From: Amylostereum areolatum
Taxonomy: Eukaryota > Basidiomycota > Agaricomycetes > Russulales > Stereaceae
DNA length: 64,000 nucleotides
Reading direction: 5' to 3'
Assembly (NCBI GenBank): GCA_012932865.1
Contig: SAXG01000017.1
Span: 310,001-374,000, forward strand
Of the stretch, positions 35,364 through 48,532 are shown one piece after another. The notes under the pieces were generated by a model, which saw only the letters and a list, made by a program, of their open reading frames with translations, made no database searches and had not been told where the DNA came from. The position numbers were made by a program, and so were the translations under genes. Position 1 is the stretch's first letter, and each line of letters opens with the position of its first letter.

Positions 35364-37028
35364 TCAGCCACGAATGAGCCAACCGACGTCCAGGCCGGTC
35401 ATGGTACGCAAACTCTCAGGATAGCATGCATTGCTCTCCTTCAGAAGAGCGGCAAGCCGCATGCAGACGTCCTTCGGATACATGAGATGCTCCGCTTGCG
35501 GGAAGCCGGGGTATTTGTTCAGGAGCCTGCAGTCAAACTGAGCATGACGGCGGAAAGGTGGAAGGGCGCGGAACGTACGTGTTGAAATCCACGTCCGAGG
35601 TGGCGGGACCGAGAATTTTGTAGAGCAACTTCGACGCCTGCACGGTCCCTTGCTTGGGAATGGAGTAGTGCTTGAGGGCCGCGTAAGATATGCGGAGTCT
35701 GGGTTTGAAGAGCCATAGCTAGGTCGAGACGGAGGTGAGGTTTCCTTCGACACCGACGATCTACGCGGGTACGTACCAAAACCCGAGGGCGCTCTTCTTC
35801 CTCGTCAAGAACAACGAAGCGGTATGTAGCATGCGCCTGTGCTAACTCGATCATGTCCTCCACGATAAACGCGGACAATGGTATACGACAGGGTCTGGAA
35901 AGCAGCGTGAATATGGCTCGTCACATCGATTGGGAGAGAAAGGGGACTCACTCGGCTGTTGGACTGACGGGTCGAATAGCATATTTCACCAGCCGATAGA
36001 CCGTTGCTGTCTGCCCCCCTTCTGCCACATAGTCCTGACACCGGCCGCTGAAGGTACCACACTTGCATCGTACGCTGTGCCATTCTTCCTCATGCTAAAA
36101 GTTGGGGACGGCGAGTCAATAAAGGTTCGAAAGGAAACGATGGAGAAAAAAAGGGAAACGATGGAATGGCGAAGAGATGTGTCCTTGCGCGTAGCTCTCA
36201 GAGACGTGAACCTCAGCAACACGAGAGTTGTTAGACAAGTAACTGGCGAAACGCCGATCAATCTCGGACGGTTTGTATCAGCCGGACGCAGTGCGTGCCA
36301 CCACCCCCACGACCGACCGAGCACCCCGGAACGACGCTCGAAACCAACTAGGGCTTCGAACGCGCACGCAGACACAAGGTCAGCCGCGGAGAAAGCGGCC
36401 ATTGGTAGAGTGTCCAACGCCGGCCTTCTTTCTGTCCTATGGCGAAAAGAAGAACCACGAAACGGAAGACGCTCACATCAGGTTTAGGTTGGAGCCAAAG
36501 GTTCGCCTTGGTCACAGCTGATGCGTCGAACAGGATATAACTCCCCCCTACGAGCGCCTGTCCCTCCCGAGGCCAGAATCCTCGGCCGTGGCGCGACACT
36601 TGGGCGGACAGGGTCTGGTCGGAATGACACATCCAGGCGTCGACGAGTTCCGCCCAATGTTCGGAGGGAAGGTCGTCGTATCGCGTGATTCTGGACGATT
36701 GCACGATCGGAAGGGAGCAGGAGGCGCAGATGAATGTCGTGGGATGACTGGCGAGCAGCTCCGAGGCGTCCAGCAGCGGGATGGATTCCATGGCCGACGT
36801 GCTCGTTTCGGTGGATGGGAGCTTCACCTCGTAGTGTGAGGTTTGAACCTGGATCGTTTGAGGACCTGGAGAGACTTGGGCAGGGAGGGCAAGGGGAGGG
36901 GAGATGATGGGACCACTTCGTAGGACAAGCTGGGGCTTTGTATGTCGTCCCGACGTGGAGGTGGGGTTCGCGACTTCCGCTTCCAGGTTCACGCCGGCGG
37001 TCATCCCGGTGACGGAGATGAAGGCCAT
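35364..37028 (-). CDS. UBE3D-like E3 ubiquitin ligase (HECT-like, E2C-binding family)
   Basis: Exons 37028-36477, 36094-35952, 35894-35777, 35718-35579 and 35526-35364 give 371 residues. Features in order: a CASC pair in TFICASCSLPIV; the block YDDLPSEHWAELVDAWMCHS; then GGSYILFDASAV, VRCKCGTFSGRC (second Cys set), LVKYAIRPVSPTAEP and FIVEDMIELAQAHATYRF. Late blocks are SYAALKHYSIPKQGTVQASK and LLYKILGP. Family members bind E2C/UBCH10-type E2 enzymes. The in-frame stretch VSYVAEHHENLHHVMAFIS extends above the chosen Met, so a short 5' exon or another start is likely. The first intron is 382 nt, far longer than its neighbours. Confidence 0.78.
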
Positions 37029-37120
37029 GACATGGTGTAGGTTTTCGTGATGTTCGGCCACATACGAGACTCGTAGCTCTAACGCATTTCGTCACCTAAG
37101 CAGAACCGATGTAGAGTGTA

Positions 37121-38921
37121 TTATTCCGTACCGTTGGACTTCTGGCCACCCGATGAACCTGGTCGACTGGACCTTGCAGGGCGCGCTGTTTTGGGTGCTC
37201 GCGAATCTGGCGAACGAGAGCCCGAATGCAGGAGCCACTGGAGGGATGGCGCGGACATGCTTCGACTACGAAGGGTCTTGCTGCTCTTTCGATGCAGTAC
37301 AGGTGGTGGGGGTGGGTCAGCTGGGGCATCTGGAAGCTCCCCTACGGCCTCGAACAGGGAGATTATGTCGTTCGGGTTACGAGCAGGCTGGATCGCTCTC
37401 GGCACGGATTCGCGAATGAACTCGGGCAGCGTGAGCATCGCTTCTGGATCCTTTGGTTTGACGGGGACGAAGGACGCGTCTTGCGAATGCATTCGTCCTG
37501 CATCAGAGTGGACCAGCAACTTGTCCACGAACTCCTCGCGCTAGACCGGGGCGGTCAATACAAATTGGCGGTACGCTGCGAATGCTGCTTACTTGCTGCA
37601 AATTACGCTGCCGCGCCCGCTCCATCTGCGCAGACATCCCACCGTCGAGCGTGACGGTCTGATCTGCATACCGCCGCTCCGACGCCTTTCCGAGCATGGT
37701 CACCATCATCTCGAGTTCCCGCTCCTTCTTCTTGTTCTCGCGGTATTCCGACGATCCGGCTTCCGCCCTGCCCTGCCCGCTCCGAGTTCCTCCAGCTTTG
37801 GACGTGTTGAGTTCCACGCGCTGCGTGTGCAATTGGGGGGCGACGCGGTAAAGGCGATCGATAGCCATGGTCACGGCGTCGAGATCCATGCGCATCTTCT
37901 CATCTGAGACAGATAGAGTGGATGGCGACGTCGGCGCCACACCCTTGAAATCTGATGTGTGCTCGTACTGTGGCGGGGCGTCGACATCGTAATCGGCGGG
38001 GTCGTATTCAGGAGGGAGGTTATCCGTGGGCGTGGACGGAATCTGTTCGGCGCGTCTCTTGCACAGCTTCAGCACTGTGTCGAGATTTTCGTCGACCTTG
38101 GCCCACAGCAAAGCCTTTTCCACGGCGAGGACGGGGGGGAGGGATGCTGCGGAGTCCGTTTGGGTGACCCGCTGGAGCTGCAGCTCGCTGAGCTGTCGCG
38201 TGAGCATGGTGAAGACAGTCGTCGCCGTCAAACGCCGCATGATCCGGATGGGGAGAGGGAGAAGTGGAAGGGACGAATCCGATGACGGACAGACGGTGCA
38301 GTTGGGCCAAGAGAGTGACGAGAGTGCTGGCGAGCTCCGCATCTTGGTCGTCGAGCGAGGGTGAGAGGATATCGATGCGACGACGCAACTCCCCCAAGAG
38401 TTCTCTCTCGTCGCTCCCGTCGGCGATTTGCTCCATCTGGGAGGAGCCCGGACGGGAGCGCAGGTTGGCGAGCAGGGTTTGGAGGGCGGCCTTGGGCTGC
38501 ACGGTTTCGGCGTCGAGGACGCGGGAGGAGCCGGGCATGGAATGGCGTCTGTCCGGGACGATGGATTGCCATACGCTCGGTGTGGAGAGGAGGTCGTTAA
38601 GGGTCATGAGCACAGACTGCTGGACGTAAGCGATAGAGGGGATGACATCCTAGCGGAACGGCGTAAGCCAGAAGCGACGACTACTAGGAAGCGCAACGCA
38701 CCTGGGCGTTCTGCTGCTCGAGCTGTGGGGGTTCCCGAAGCTGGGGAAGGGCGAGAGATTGTGGATGTTGGAGGATGGAAGGGGGAGCGGTGGCGGGGAC
38801 GGACACTGTCGGCGATGAGACGAGCGCGGTCTTCGGAGGAAAAGGGCGAGGGAACGGAGGCGGCGAGGAGAGTTGAACTGTGGGAAAGGCGAGCCGGTCG
38901 AGTCCTCGTGAGCGTGGCCAT
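37121..38921 (-). CDS. Protein of unknown function
   Basis: Exons 38921-38805, 38740-38702, 38649-38287, 38192-37593 and 37540-37121 give 512 residues with all phases consistent. It begins MATLTRTRPARLSHSS. A mostly helical first half contains DVIPSIAYVQQSVLMTLND, LRRRIDILSPSLDDQDAELA and LAVEKALLWAKVDENLDTVL. An acidic Pro/Tyr stretch (PEYDPADYDVDAPPQYE) follows, then a Lys/Glu helix. The C-terminal third is low complexity with PPPPP and Ser-rich parts. No signal peptide or membrane segment. I do not recognise the family. The end is only 93 bp upstream of the UBE3D-like start on the same strand. Confidence 0.65.
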
Positions 38922-39161
38922 CGTGGACGAAGCCAAGAGAGGCGGATGGTCCAAAGTTCCCGAGGCAGAGATGCTTCCAGCTCTTCAACTGCTCGGTAAT
39001 AAATACATGCGCAACCGAGCCATCTCAGATCACCGTCGCCTCCGTACAGCCTCTTCTCAGCCTATACTTATTCCTCGACATCCTTCCATTTTGCGGCCAG
39101 GTTCTCTCATCTCGTTGGCCTCCGACCGCATGCCCTGAAACCGCGAGCTCCATTGATTCTA

Positions 39162-41933
<2,772 letters not shown>

Positions 41934-42229
41934 TTCGACAAGAAGGACGTGAAAAGAAGGAAGGTAGGGTATGAGATCTGAGACGACAGAGAAGGGGGGC
42001 GAACGGGTAAGAGAGGACGGCGAGCTCGACGGTGGTGGTTATAAGCAACGAGTGCTCAAGACCAAATAAGCCCAAAGCCGCCCCGCAACCGCGCGCATCG
42101 CCGCATTGCCCTGACGTCTTCTCCCAGGTCCTCCCTCATCTCATCGCCTCTTACCCGCTCGATCTCGCGCACAGCGTGGCCATAGCCTGACGGTCTCCTT
42201 TCTCGTCCACACAACACGTCCACTTAACC
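41934..42229. promoter_or_regulatory. Probable divergent promoter region of GFA1 and a small plus-strand frame
   Basis: Space between GFA1 and a possible small gene. No specific element is recognised. Confidence 0.35.
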
Positions 42230-42382
42230 ATGCAACTCTACTCCTTTGCCCGTTGGTTCGCGGCAGTCGAGGTGAGAAGAACGAGTCAAGTCCAAGTCAA
42301 GTCTAATCTTGCAATCGTCGACATCCATTCCAACATCCTTTGGAACATCGGCCTTCCGTGGCCGCCCCTCTTGTCTCGGTGA
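42230..42382 (+). CDS. Possible first exon of a small mitochondrial or membrane protein
   Basis: An ATG in a good context opens MQLYSFARWFAAVE, directly followed by GTGAGA, a plausible donor. About 90 bp later another frame reads RPSVAAPLVSVTGIGFLTF, a possible membrane helix. The pattern (short amphipathic exon, one helix, short polar tail) recalls small complex I subunits of the NDUFA3/B9 type. No acceptor gives a clean join, so the model is incomplete. It may itself carry an extra base. This is inference only. Confidence 0.25.
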   Translation: MQLYSFARWFAAVEVRRTSQVQVKSNLAIVDIHSNILWNIGLPWPPLLSR

Positions 42383-42655
42383 CCGGCATCGGTTTCCTAA
42401 CCTTCTGCCTGATCGACCTGGCGCTCGCCCCCCACCAGTTCAACGTCCATGATTCATCCGATTCCTACGGCTGCTACCTACGCCGCCGGCACACCACAGC
42501 TTTTTTACAGGCCGTCGCAACCGCCCCAAAATGTTCCATCCAGTCTCCTTATTCGCGAGTCATGTCGCGTATCACGCACCACGGTTTGATAGGCATAGGG
42601 TGCTCGCCGACTCGATTCTACTGATCGTACATAAACTAAAATACACTGCACACCG

Positions 42656-43840
42656 TTAGACCGCACCACGTTCGTCCGTCTGATTGAAAAAAGAGAGCAA
42701 GAGATCGACCAATGCACCGGGCTGCTCCTGCTGCACCCAATGCCCCGCTCCTTCCACCAGCGCGAACCGTCCCTGCATCAGCGCCAGAGTCGCTTCCATC
42801 GCCTCCACCGCCCCCGGATACTGCCAAACGCCCCAATCCTTCTTCCCTGAAATAAACATCGCCGGGACTTCCACCTTCTTTCCCGCAAACGCCAACAGGT
42901 CGTCGTCCCATCGGCCATCTTCGTCCGTCATGCAGCGGTACCGATTGAGTCCTCCCTGAAACCCTGTGCGGGCATATTCCGCCACGTACACCGCCAGCTC
43001 GTCGTCCGGCAAGCCACCGATTCTGCGCGACCGCTGCAGCCGGTGGCGCATACGGCAACACCGACTCTGGCATCGTGCGGTCGAGGGCCATGACGTAGTA
43101 TTCCGGCAGGACCTCGATGGCCTCCGGGGTCCGCGCCGCAAGTCGACGGGGCGCGTTCCCCTCCCAGTCTGCGCTCTTGACGTGGTAGTACGCGCGCAGG
43201 AACGCGTGCAAGTCGTCCGTCGTCCCCATCGCGGTGTGCATGTCCTGGTTCGCGTCAGGGGTGGAATAGTAGAGCGTGTAGTGCTTGCGCGGCGGCTGCA
43301 GAGCAGCAAGGCCCGCGCGGACGAGAGGGATGACTGGAAGGCGATCGCACGGTCCCTGTAGGCCCGTCTGTGGGTTTGTAGGAAGGTGCGCCCGTGAAGG
43401 GCGAGCTCATGGTGACTACACGTCGGAACAAGTCTCCCCGGGTGAGGGCACAGCAGCCAGCCAGCTGCGAGCCGAAAGTCGTGCCCCACGACCGCGTACA
43501 CGGAATCGCGACGCAACGCGTGCACGAGGGCGACGACGTCCTTGACCATCCCAAGAGGCCTGAACGGATTCAAGTCCTCGTCGTATTGGATGCGATCGGA
43601 GGGATCGCGACCGATCGTGGTCGTCTGCCCGAACCCCCGTAAATCGGGAGCGACGACGTAGTATCCAGCGCCCGCAAGGGGGACCAGGACCTTGCGCCAG
43701 GAATAAGACAGCTCGGGGAAGCCATGAAGAAGGATGACCAGAGGATGATCTGGGTTTCCTGCCTCTAGGATGTGAACGCGCAGGTCTGCTGCATTGACGA
43801 AAGACTCGCGAATGGTGGAGGGTAGATTCCATGACAACAT
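42656..43840 (-). CDS. Epoxide hydrolase, alpha/beta-hydrolase fold, frame-disrupted
   Basis: One long frame, but the family sequence switches frame three times. The N-terminus has VILLHGFPELSYSWRKV (oxyanion HGFP) and APDLRGFG. The nucleophile is the Asp of VVGHDFGS. The tail has GRTIDV-like KKVEVPAMFISGKKDWGV and VEGAGHWVQQEQP (catalytic His). The middle, with RKHYTLYYSTPDANQDMH and LRAYYHVKSADWEG, reads only after single extra bases are skipped: 43474 (GACTTT|C|GGCTCG), near 43333, and 43010 (TGGCTT|G|CCGGAC). Three insertions restore the frame, so the ORF stays open although about 150 residues would be nonsense. Corrected length is 393. The family hydrolyses epoxides to diols. Confidence 0.82.
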   Translation of the reverse strand: MLSWNLPSTIRESFVNAADLRVHILEAGNPDHPLVILLHGFPELSYSWRKVLVPLAGAGYYVVAPDLRGFGQTTTIGRDPSDRIQYDEDLNPFRPLGMVKDVVALVHALRRDSVYAVVGHDFRLAAGWLLCPHPGRLVPTCSHHELALHGRTFLQTHRRAYRDRAIAFQSSLSSARALLLCSRRASTTRSTIPPLTRTRTCTPRWGRRTTCTRSCARTTTSRAQTGRGTRPVDLRRGPRRPSRSCRNTTSWPSTARCQSRCCRMRHRLQRSRRIGGLPDDELAVYVAEYARTGFQGGLNRYRCMTDEDGRWDDDLLAFAGKKVEVPAMFISGKKDWGVWQYPGAVEAMEATLALMQGRFALVEGAGHWVQQEQPGALVDLLLSFFNQTDERGAV

Positions 43841-44685
43841 ACCGGGCGAATGATCGTTCAGCGTTCAACAAATCACAATAATGCGCAAGCTGGACGAGGC
43901 TCCCATGGCGGCCGGAAAGACGCGTTTGGGAGGTGTCGGTCACGGTGTCGTGACTTTCGGCCTCTTTCGGCGGCCTTGGACTGTCGACTGACCCATGCTC
44001 ATTGTCCAACGTCCAAGTCGCGCACTCAGGTGGGTACCCTGACTCTGGCAAGGTGTGTTGGTATGTTCTTCCAAATCCTCTAGCACTCTACATCGCCGAA
44101 GACCTGAAGGATGCAGGTCCAACGCGTACGCCGTTGAAGTTGAACAATCTTGGAGGTTCGCCGTCTGGTAAGCAGAAAGCCACCTACCAAGTACGCCTTC
44201 GGTCCCGCGGCTTGTCTGACATGGCCCTTCGCGCAGGCTTCGTGACCACAAACTCCTTCCAGGGAGTAAGTCAAACGCGGCGATCTCGATCCTGGTACGG
44301 TGGTGGCTACTTATCAATACCATCTCCCGAAAGCTTCGTGGCGTATAGCATTTTTCGGGAACGACGAGGAACGGCCGTCTGGCACTACGCCCAAGCCCGC
44401 ACGTCGTTCGTGAAGTCTAAGGCTGGAGGCGGAGAAGGAGAATATCTTTGTGGTGACGAGGGAGGATTGGATGGAGGTGCGGGAGATGAGGGGGGCAGGA
44501 GAGCAAGAAGAGAGGCAGTGATGACGAGGGCTTGGAGGAGATTCTGGATGTACTCGAGCTCGGGCATGGAGAAGAAAAATGGTGGTGGGAGTACGTTTGG
44601 GAGCGCGGGAGGCGGCTCCGCATCGTCGCCCGATGAGGGCACGGGTTTGGTGGGCATAGGGCATGCTGATGAAACACATAAAACC
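43841..44685. other. Intergenic region
   Basis: A plus open frame from 44002 runs through here and across the tRNA-like gene, so it is unlikely to be real. No other signal. Confidence 0.45.
44680..44683 (-). terminator. RNA polymerase III terminator
   Basis: TTTT on the minus strand begins three bases after the discriminator base of the tRNA-like gene. Confidence 0.6.
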
Positions 44686-44756
44686 TGGTCAGACCAGGAT
44701 TCGAACCCAGGTCCTCCCTACAGTACTGGGATGCCTTACCACTAGGCTATCCGACC
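44686..44756 (-). tRNA. tRNA or tRNA-like gene, isotype uncertain
   Basis: The minus strand folds as a class I tRNA: 7-bp acceptor stem GGTCGGA/TCTGACC, D arm GCCTAGTGGTAAGGC, T arm CTGGGTTCGAATCCTGG, discriminator A. The internal promoters are canonical: A box TAGCCTAGTGG and B box GGTTCGAATCC. A TTTT stretch follows. The anticodon arm TCCCA-GTACTGT-AGGGA has an A-A mismatch and by position gives anticodon ACT (a Ser codon). That does not fit a tRNA without a long variable arm. It may be a degenerate copy or carry a base error. Confidence 0.7.
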
Positions 44757-45220
44757 GTCTAGAGTGTGAATCTCATATTCAACACATGCGACAGGGGTCG
44801 TTGCACCCAGGGCTTGTATAAGCCGTACGATCCACACGTGATCCCCCGCGTTCGCCACGCCGGAGTAGGGCGTCGCTAGCTGGGCCGTCCACTCGGCGAT
44901 GACGGCCTTGAGGGATGTCGAGCGCCACAGGTCGAGTATGAGCGCGCGCTCGCCCTTGCGCACCTGGTCACGGGATGGTCGCCCGCAGCTGCGCCTCGCT
45001 CATTGCGCCCATGACGAACTGGGACAGGTCGTCCTTCATCGTGTCTGCGAGCTAGAGGATGTTGCACACAGTGTTGACAATGAGCTTGGCGAGGTCTGGG
45101 AGGGCGCTGGACGGAGGCGGGTCGGCGAGACGCGCGAGGAGGGCGTTGATGTAGGCGTTGCGCAGGGGGGCACAGCGTTTGCGGAGGGCTGAGAGGATTT
45201 TGCGGAAGTGGATGAGGGCG
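44742..45220 (-). pseudogene. TCP11/SOK1-family fragment, broken
   Basis: The minus strand encodes FRKILSALRKRCAPLRN, then ARLADPPPSSALPDLAKLIV, then MKDDLSQFVMGAMSEAQLR and KGERALILDLWRSTS, blocks typical of the TCP11 domain. An in-frame TAG at 45052-45054 stands where the family has a Gln (CAG to TAG). An extra T at 44970 (ATCCCG|T|GACCAG) shifts the frame. The N-terminal half is replaced by a minisatellite, and the 3' end overlaps the tRNA-like gene. The nonsense change, frameshift and truncation together argue for a decayed copy. Confidence 0.5.
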
Positions 45221-45435
45221 GACGAGGGCGGCGGACGAGGGCGGCGGACGAGGGCGGCGGATGAGGGCGGCGGACGAGGGTGGACGAGGATGGAAGCGGG
45301 CGGGCGGCGGATGAGGGTGGAAGCAGGCAGCGGACGAGGGCGGAAGCAGGCGGCAGACAAGGGTGGAAACCAAGGGCGGCGGGGAGCGAACGTAGCGGCG
45401 GGAGATGAGGGCGGAGGACGAGGGCAGGGGACGAG
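45211..45435. repeat. 13-bp minisatellite, GGCGGCGGACGAG unit
   Basis: Five near-perfect tandem units of GGCGGCGGACGAG at the left end give way to degenerate copies (GGATGAG, GGTGGACGAG, GGAAGCAGGC). It lies directly upstream of the TCP11 remnant and produces Pro/Arg/Ser-rich open frames on the minus strand. Confidence 0.75.
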
Positions 45436-45504
45436 GGCGGGGAAGGGAAAGGACGGGGGTGGATGGAGGACGACAGAAAGTTGGTACGTGGCCATGTATC
45501 CTTG

Positions 45505-45662
45505 CACAGCTGAACCACGGTTCGGGCCGGTTCTGTCGGTTCTTCCCCGGCCCGAACCCGAACCTGAACCGACGGCCGAAAGCCAGAACCAGAACCGGAA
45601 CCGGACCGAACTGTCGGTTCGGTTCTGTCGGTTCGGGTTCGGACCGCGGTTCTGAACCGAAC
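45505..45662. repeat. GGTTC-type low-complexity repeat
   Basis: Short interspersed copies of CGGTTC and GAACCG in both orientations make the strand nearly self-complementary in places. Similar Arg/Thr/Glu-Pro coding stretches accompany decayed transposons in basidiomycetes, but no transposase remains here. Confidence 0.6.
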
Positions 45663-46794
45663 TTTGGCAACACTAGTGGCGGACGCCGGCCGACAAGCAA
45701 CGTCAAAAAATGGAGCCTTCACCCCTCTGCGGTATTCTTCTGCGCTCAACCTCTCATCATGTTGCTCGAAGACGTCGTCCGCAAGACTCAAGTCACGGTG
45801 GGAACTGGCTTTGGAGCTCGCTCCCGGTGGTGGGGGCTATTCGGCTGCGTGTAGGCGGCTGAGCGTGTTTTTGTCGCAGACGTTTCCTCCGTGGGTGGAT
45901 TGCATGCTGGTGGGATTGTGGAGGCAGGACCTATGTATTCCATTCTATCGTCCTAGGGACGTGGAAGGGAGACCGGCTGCCTCATGTGGCGGCGTAGTTC
46001 CTTTACCGTTAAGCGGTGAGTTGCGGTAGCCCTCGAGCATATCACGACACTACGGCCTTGTCCATCTGCTTGACTTTTGTCTGTTCACTTTGCTGCTAGG
46101 ATGTACTGACGCCATGTACGTACGACTCCAAGCATGACATATACATGCTGAAATGAACATGCCGTATTTTCTCTCGGTCGTTTAAACGAGTTTTGACATG
46201 GGACAGTCTCATTTCGAAGCTCCCTGTGCTCTCAGAAGCGTGTCAGGGAGGTTCTAGCTTGCGTGCGGGAGGGATAAGCACAGAGGCTCGATCGACAGGC
46301 ATGAGTTATGTGCGAAATCGTCGCACATTGTCCTACGTCGGTATACATCCCCAGCTAATGGAAGTCGGAACCCGCCCCCCGGAAATCAAAGCGGGCTAGT
46401 ATACACGCCGACGAACGAGACTGTCGGTGGAATACTTGGAAGATCTGAAGCTATGAAGCGCTAAGGCCTTCAGGTCCGTGTGCCCAGCTGAGCCCCCTAA
46501 ATTGAAGCCTGTGACATGAAATGTTGAAGATCGTAGAAGGTCGGAGCGCCTCGGATCCTACTTAGAAGATAGATACGGTTATGCGACGTCTATTCGACGC
46601 CTTTCCGGTACTTACACGCAGAAGTAACAGAACGGGAGGAAAAAAAAGGAGCGTCTCGAAAGGTCCATCCACGGGGCATCTGTAAATAATCCACATGCCC
46701 ACATACACTCCACGTACAACGCGAGCCAGTCCACCCAAGGCGAATAAATAAGGAATAAAAGCAAGGCAGGAAAGGAAAATTCCGTGAAGTTCCA
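45663..46794. other. Intergenic region
   Basis: Beyond the repeats I see no gene. Confidence 0.45.
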
Positions 46795-48532
46795 TCAGTA
46801 GGGCAGACGCTTGAACTCGCTGCTGATGCGTTGCGCCTCGATATCCGCCCCCAGCCCTCCTGACCCAGATTTTGTGGGAACGTCATCCTGGCCATGGTCA
46901 GACGACAAAAACGTTTCCATCTGCAGTCCGACGTCAAGAAAGGGTTATCGAGGCGGCGCGTTTGGCCGGGTGGGCGGGGGCACACACCTGGACGTGAACC
47001 GTGTCAAGCTCATGTTTGTTGGCGACCGAGATGTTGGGCACCGTCGAGCGGGTGTGGGTGCGGTGCATGCCGCTGGTGGCGCTCCCTCCGGCGCGGTAGC
47101 CTTGGTAGGACCCTTGCGCCCCGTGGCTCCTATCATCGCTGTGAGGAAGGGTTTCGAGCCTGGAAAAAAGAGGCCGCTCACGATTCGAACACCTCAGCGG
47201 ACGCGGATGTGGAAATTGCTTAAGCGTCGCACCACGCGGCTGGCCACGATCTACGAGATGAAAAAGATTGATCAGAGCTCAGCGGTCAGCCTTGGATGGA
47301 GCGGCGTACGGTCGACGCCACGGCCGCCGGAACATTGGCTACGATGGACATGATGGGGTTGAGGTTGAGCAGCATGAAAATCTAGTAGGTTCGTGAGAGG
47401 GCGACGGGGGAGGACGTTGTCAGGCCTTACGGTCGCTATCATGTTGGCAAGGAACCTGCACGATGGTTCAAGGTCACAAAACATGGAAGGGCGTCGTAGG
47501 AGAGCTCACGCGACGACGAAGTAGACAAGGCCGTCGTTGAAAATCAGCTGAACCAGTCTGCTTTTGCCCCCCTCCGGCTTGGCGAGCTTGTAAGCGGTGA
47601 GCACAAGGACCAGGAGGTCGAAGCCCATGCTATAGATGAACGAAGCCGAGAGGATGGTGCTGTTCGTTTGGGTGATAACGCATCCCTCGCCCTCGACCCA
47701 CTGCGCTTTCAGTAGGATGCCGTGGAGGAGGAGCGACCAGTGGCCGAGGATGATGGCCACGAGGGGAACGACGATGTACCATTTCAGCCGCCACACCCCC
47801 ATCCTGGAGAGACGTCAGCGCTTGGGGTGTATGAATGATGACGCCCCACCGACGTTCGTATGGAGAGATTGACGCTGGCCAACCCGATGGCGAAATTGCC
47901 GGCGCACTGTGAGCCGAGTTCAGCTGGCAGGGACGATGCCGAGGTGCGCGGGCTTACTTGGTTGAAAGTGTACAAAGCCTGACAGTCGACCACCCTGAAA
48001 ACGTCCGTGAGGACAGGCGGAAGCGATCGCGAGGAAGCCGCCTTACTCGGTCACATCGAGCGATATGGCCCTTGAAGAGAGAGCGGGGTTCGGTAAGCGT
48101 GCGAGGGAGATCGAGGGCGAGACGGGACCTACACGCCGACCAAGGCTCCCAGCAGGATATACCGCCCCAAAAAATAGAAAACCTGCGGAGCATCGGGTCA
48201 GACCATCGCGATGGGCAGGGGACAAGAAAGCTGACCATCGGCCATCGGAACTTGCGTCCGGAGATGATCGCCCAGTCAAAGTCGAGCGAGGTCACGAACT
48301 CCCAGCTGTCTCCGGCCGCGAGTGCCACCAAGGATTATCAGCTACCGTTCTTGACGAGGAACGGAGAGACGAGCACCGACATGTAGAGACCCAACATGGC
48401 GTGGATGAGTTTCGCAAAGGCGTCTTTACCGAAGCACGTGTATGAGATGATCTGTGACAGCGAGCAGAAGGGTCGGGGGATGGACCCACCCGCATCGTGG
48501 GCCTGCTCGACGGGGGAGTTCCAGTCGGGCAT
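46795..48532 (-). CDS. Seven-helix membrane protein of an agaricomycete orphan family, frame-disrupted
   Basis: Exons 48532-48381, 48305-48236, 48182-48133, 48070-48047, 47994-47958, 47906-47854, 47803-47510, 47455-47431, 47381-47310, 47250-46988 and 46920-46795 would give 387 residues. Membrane segments include FYFLGRYILLGALVGVAI, WYIVVPLVAIILGHWSLLLH and FIYSMGFDLLVLVLTAY. LNLNPIMSIVANVPAAVAST then leads to VVRRLSNF. The cytoplasmic tail ends with a VHVQMETF block. Many mushrooms have multiple copies of this fold with no known function. Two extra T residues in exon 10, at 47196 (GTCCGC|T|GAGGTG) and 47180 (GAATCG|T|GAGCGG), each create TGA; dropping both makes the exon length and phases fit. 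Ten introns are GT-AG. Confidence 0.8.

Noticed and set aside
44002..44745. Plus-strand open frame of 247 codons
   Set aside because: It crosses the tRNA-like gene, has no motif and no splice-consistent extension.
45036..45791. Long minus open frames rich in Pro, Arg and Ser
   Set aside because: They are translations of the minisatellite and GGTTC repeat, not a protein gene.
47159..47180. A 22-nt GT-AG intron in the seven-helix gene
   Set aside because: Far below the size of other introns; two extra T residues explain the frame and give family-like residues.
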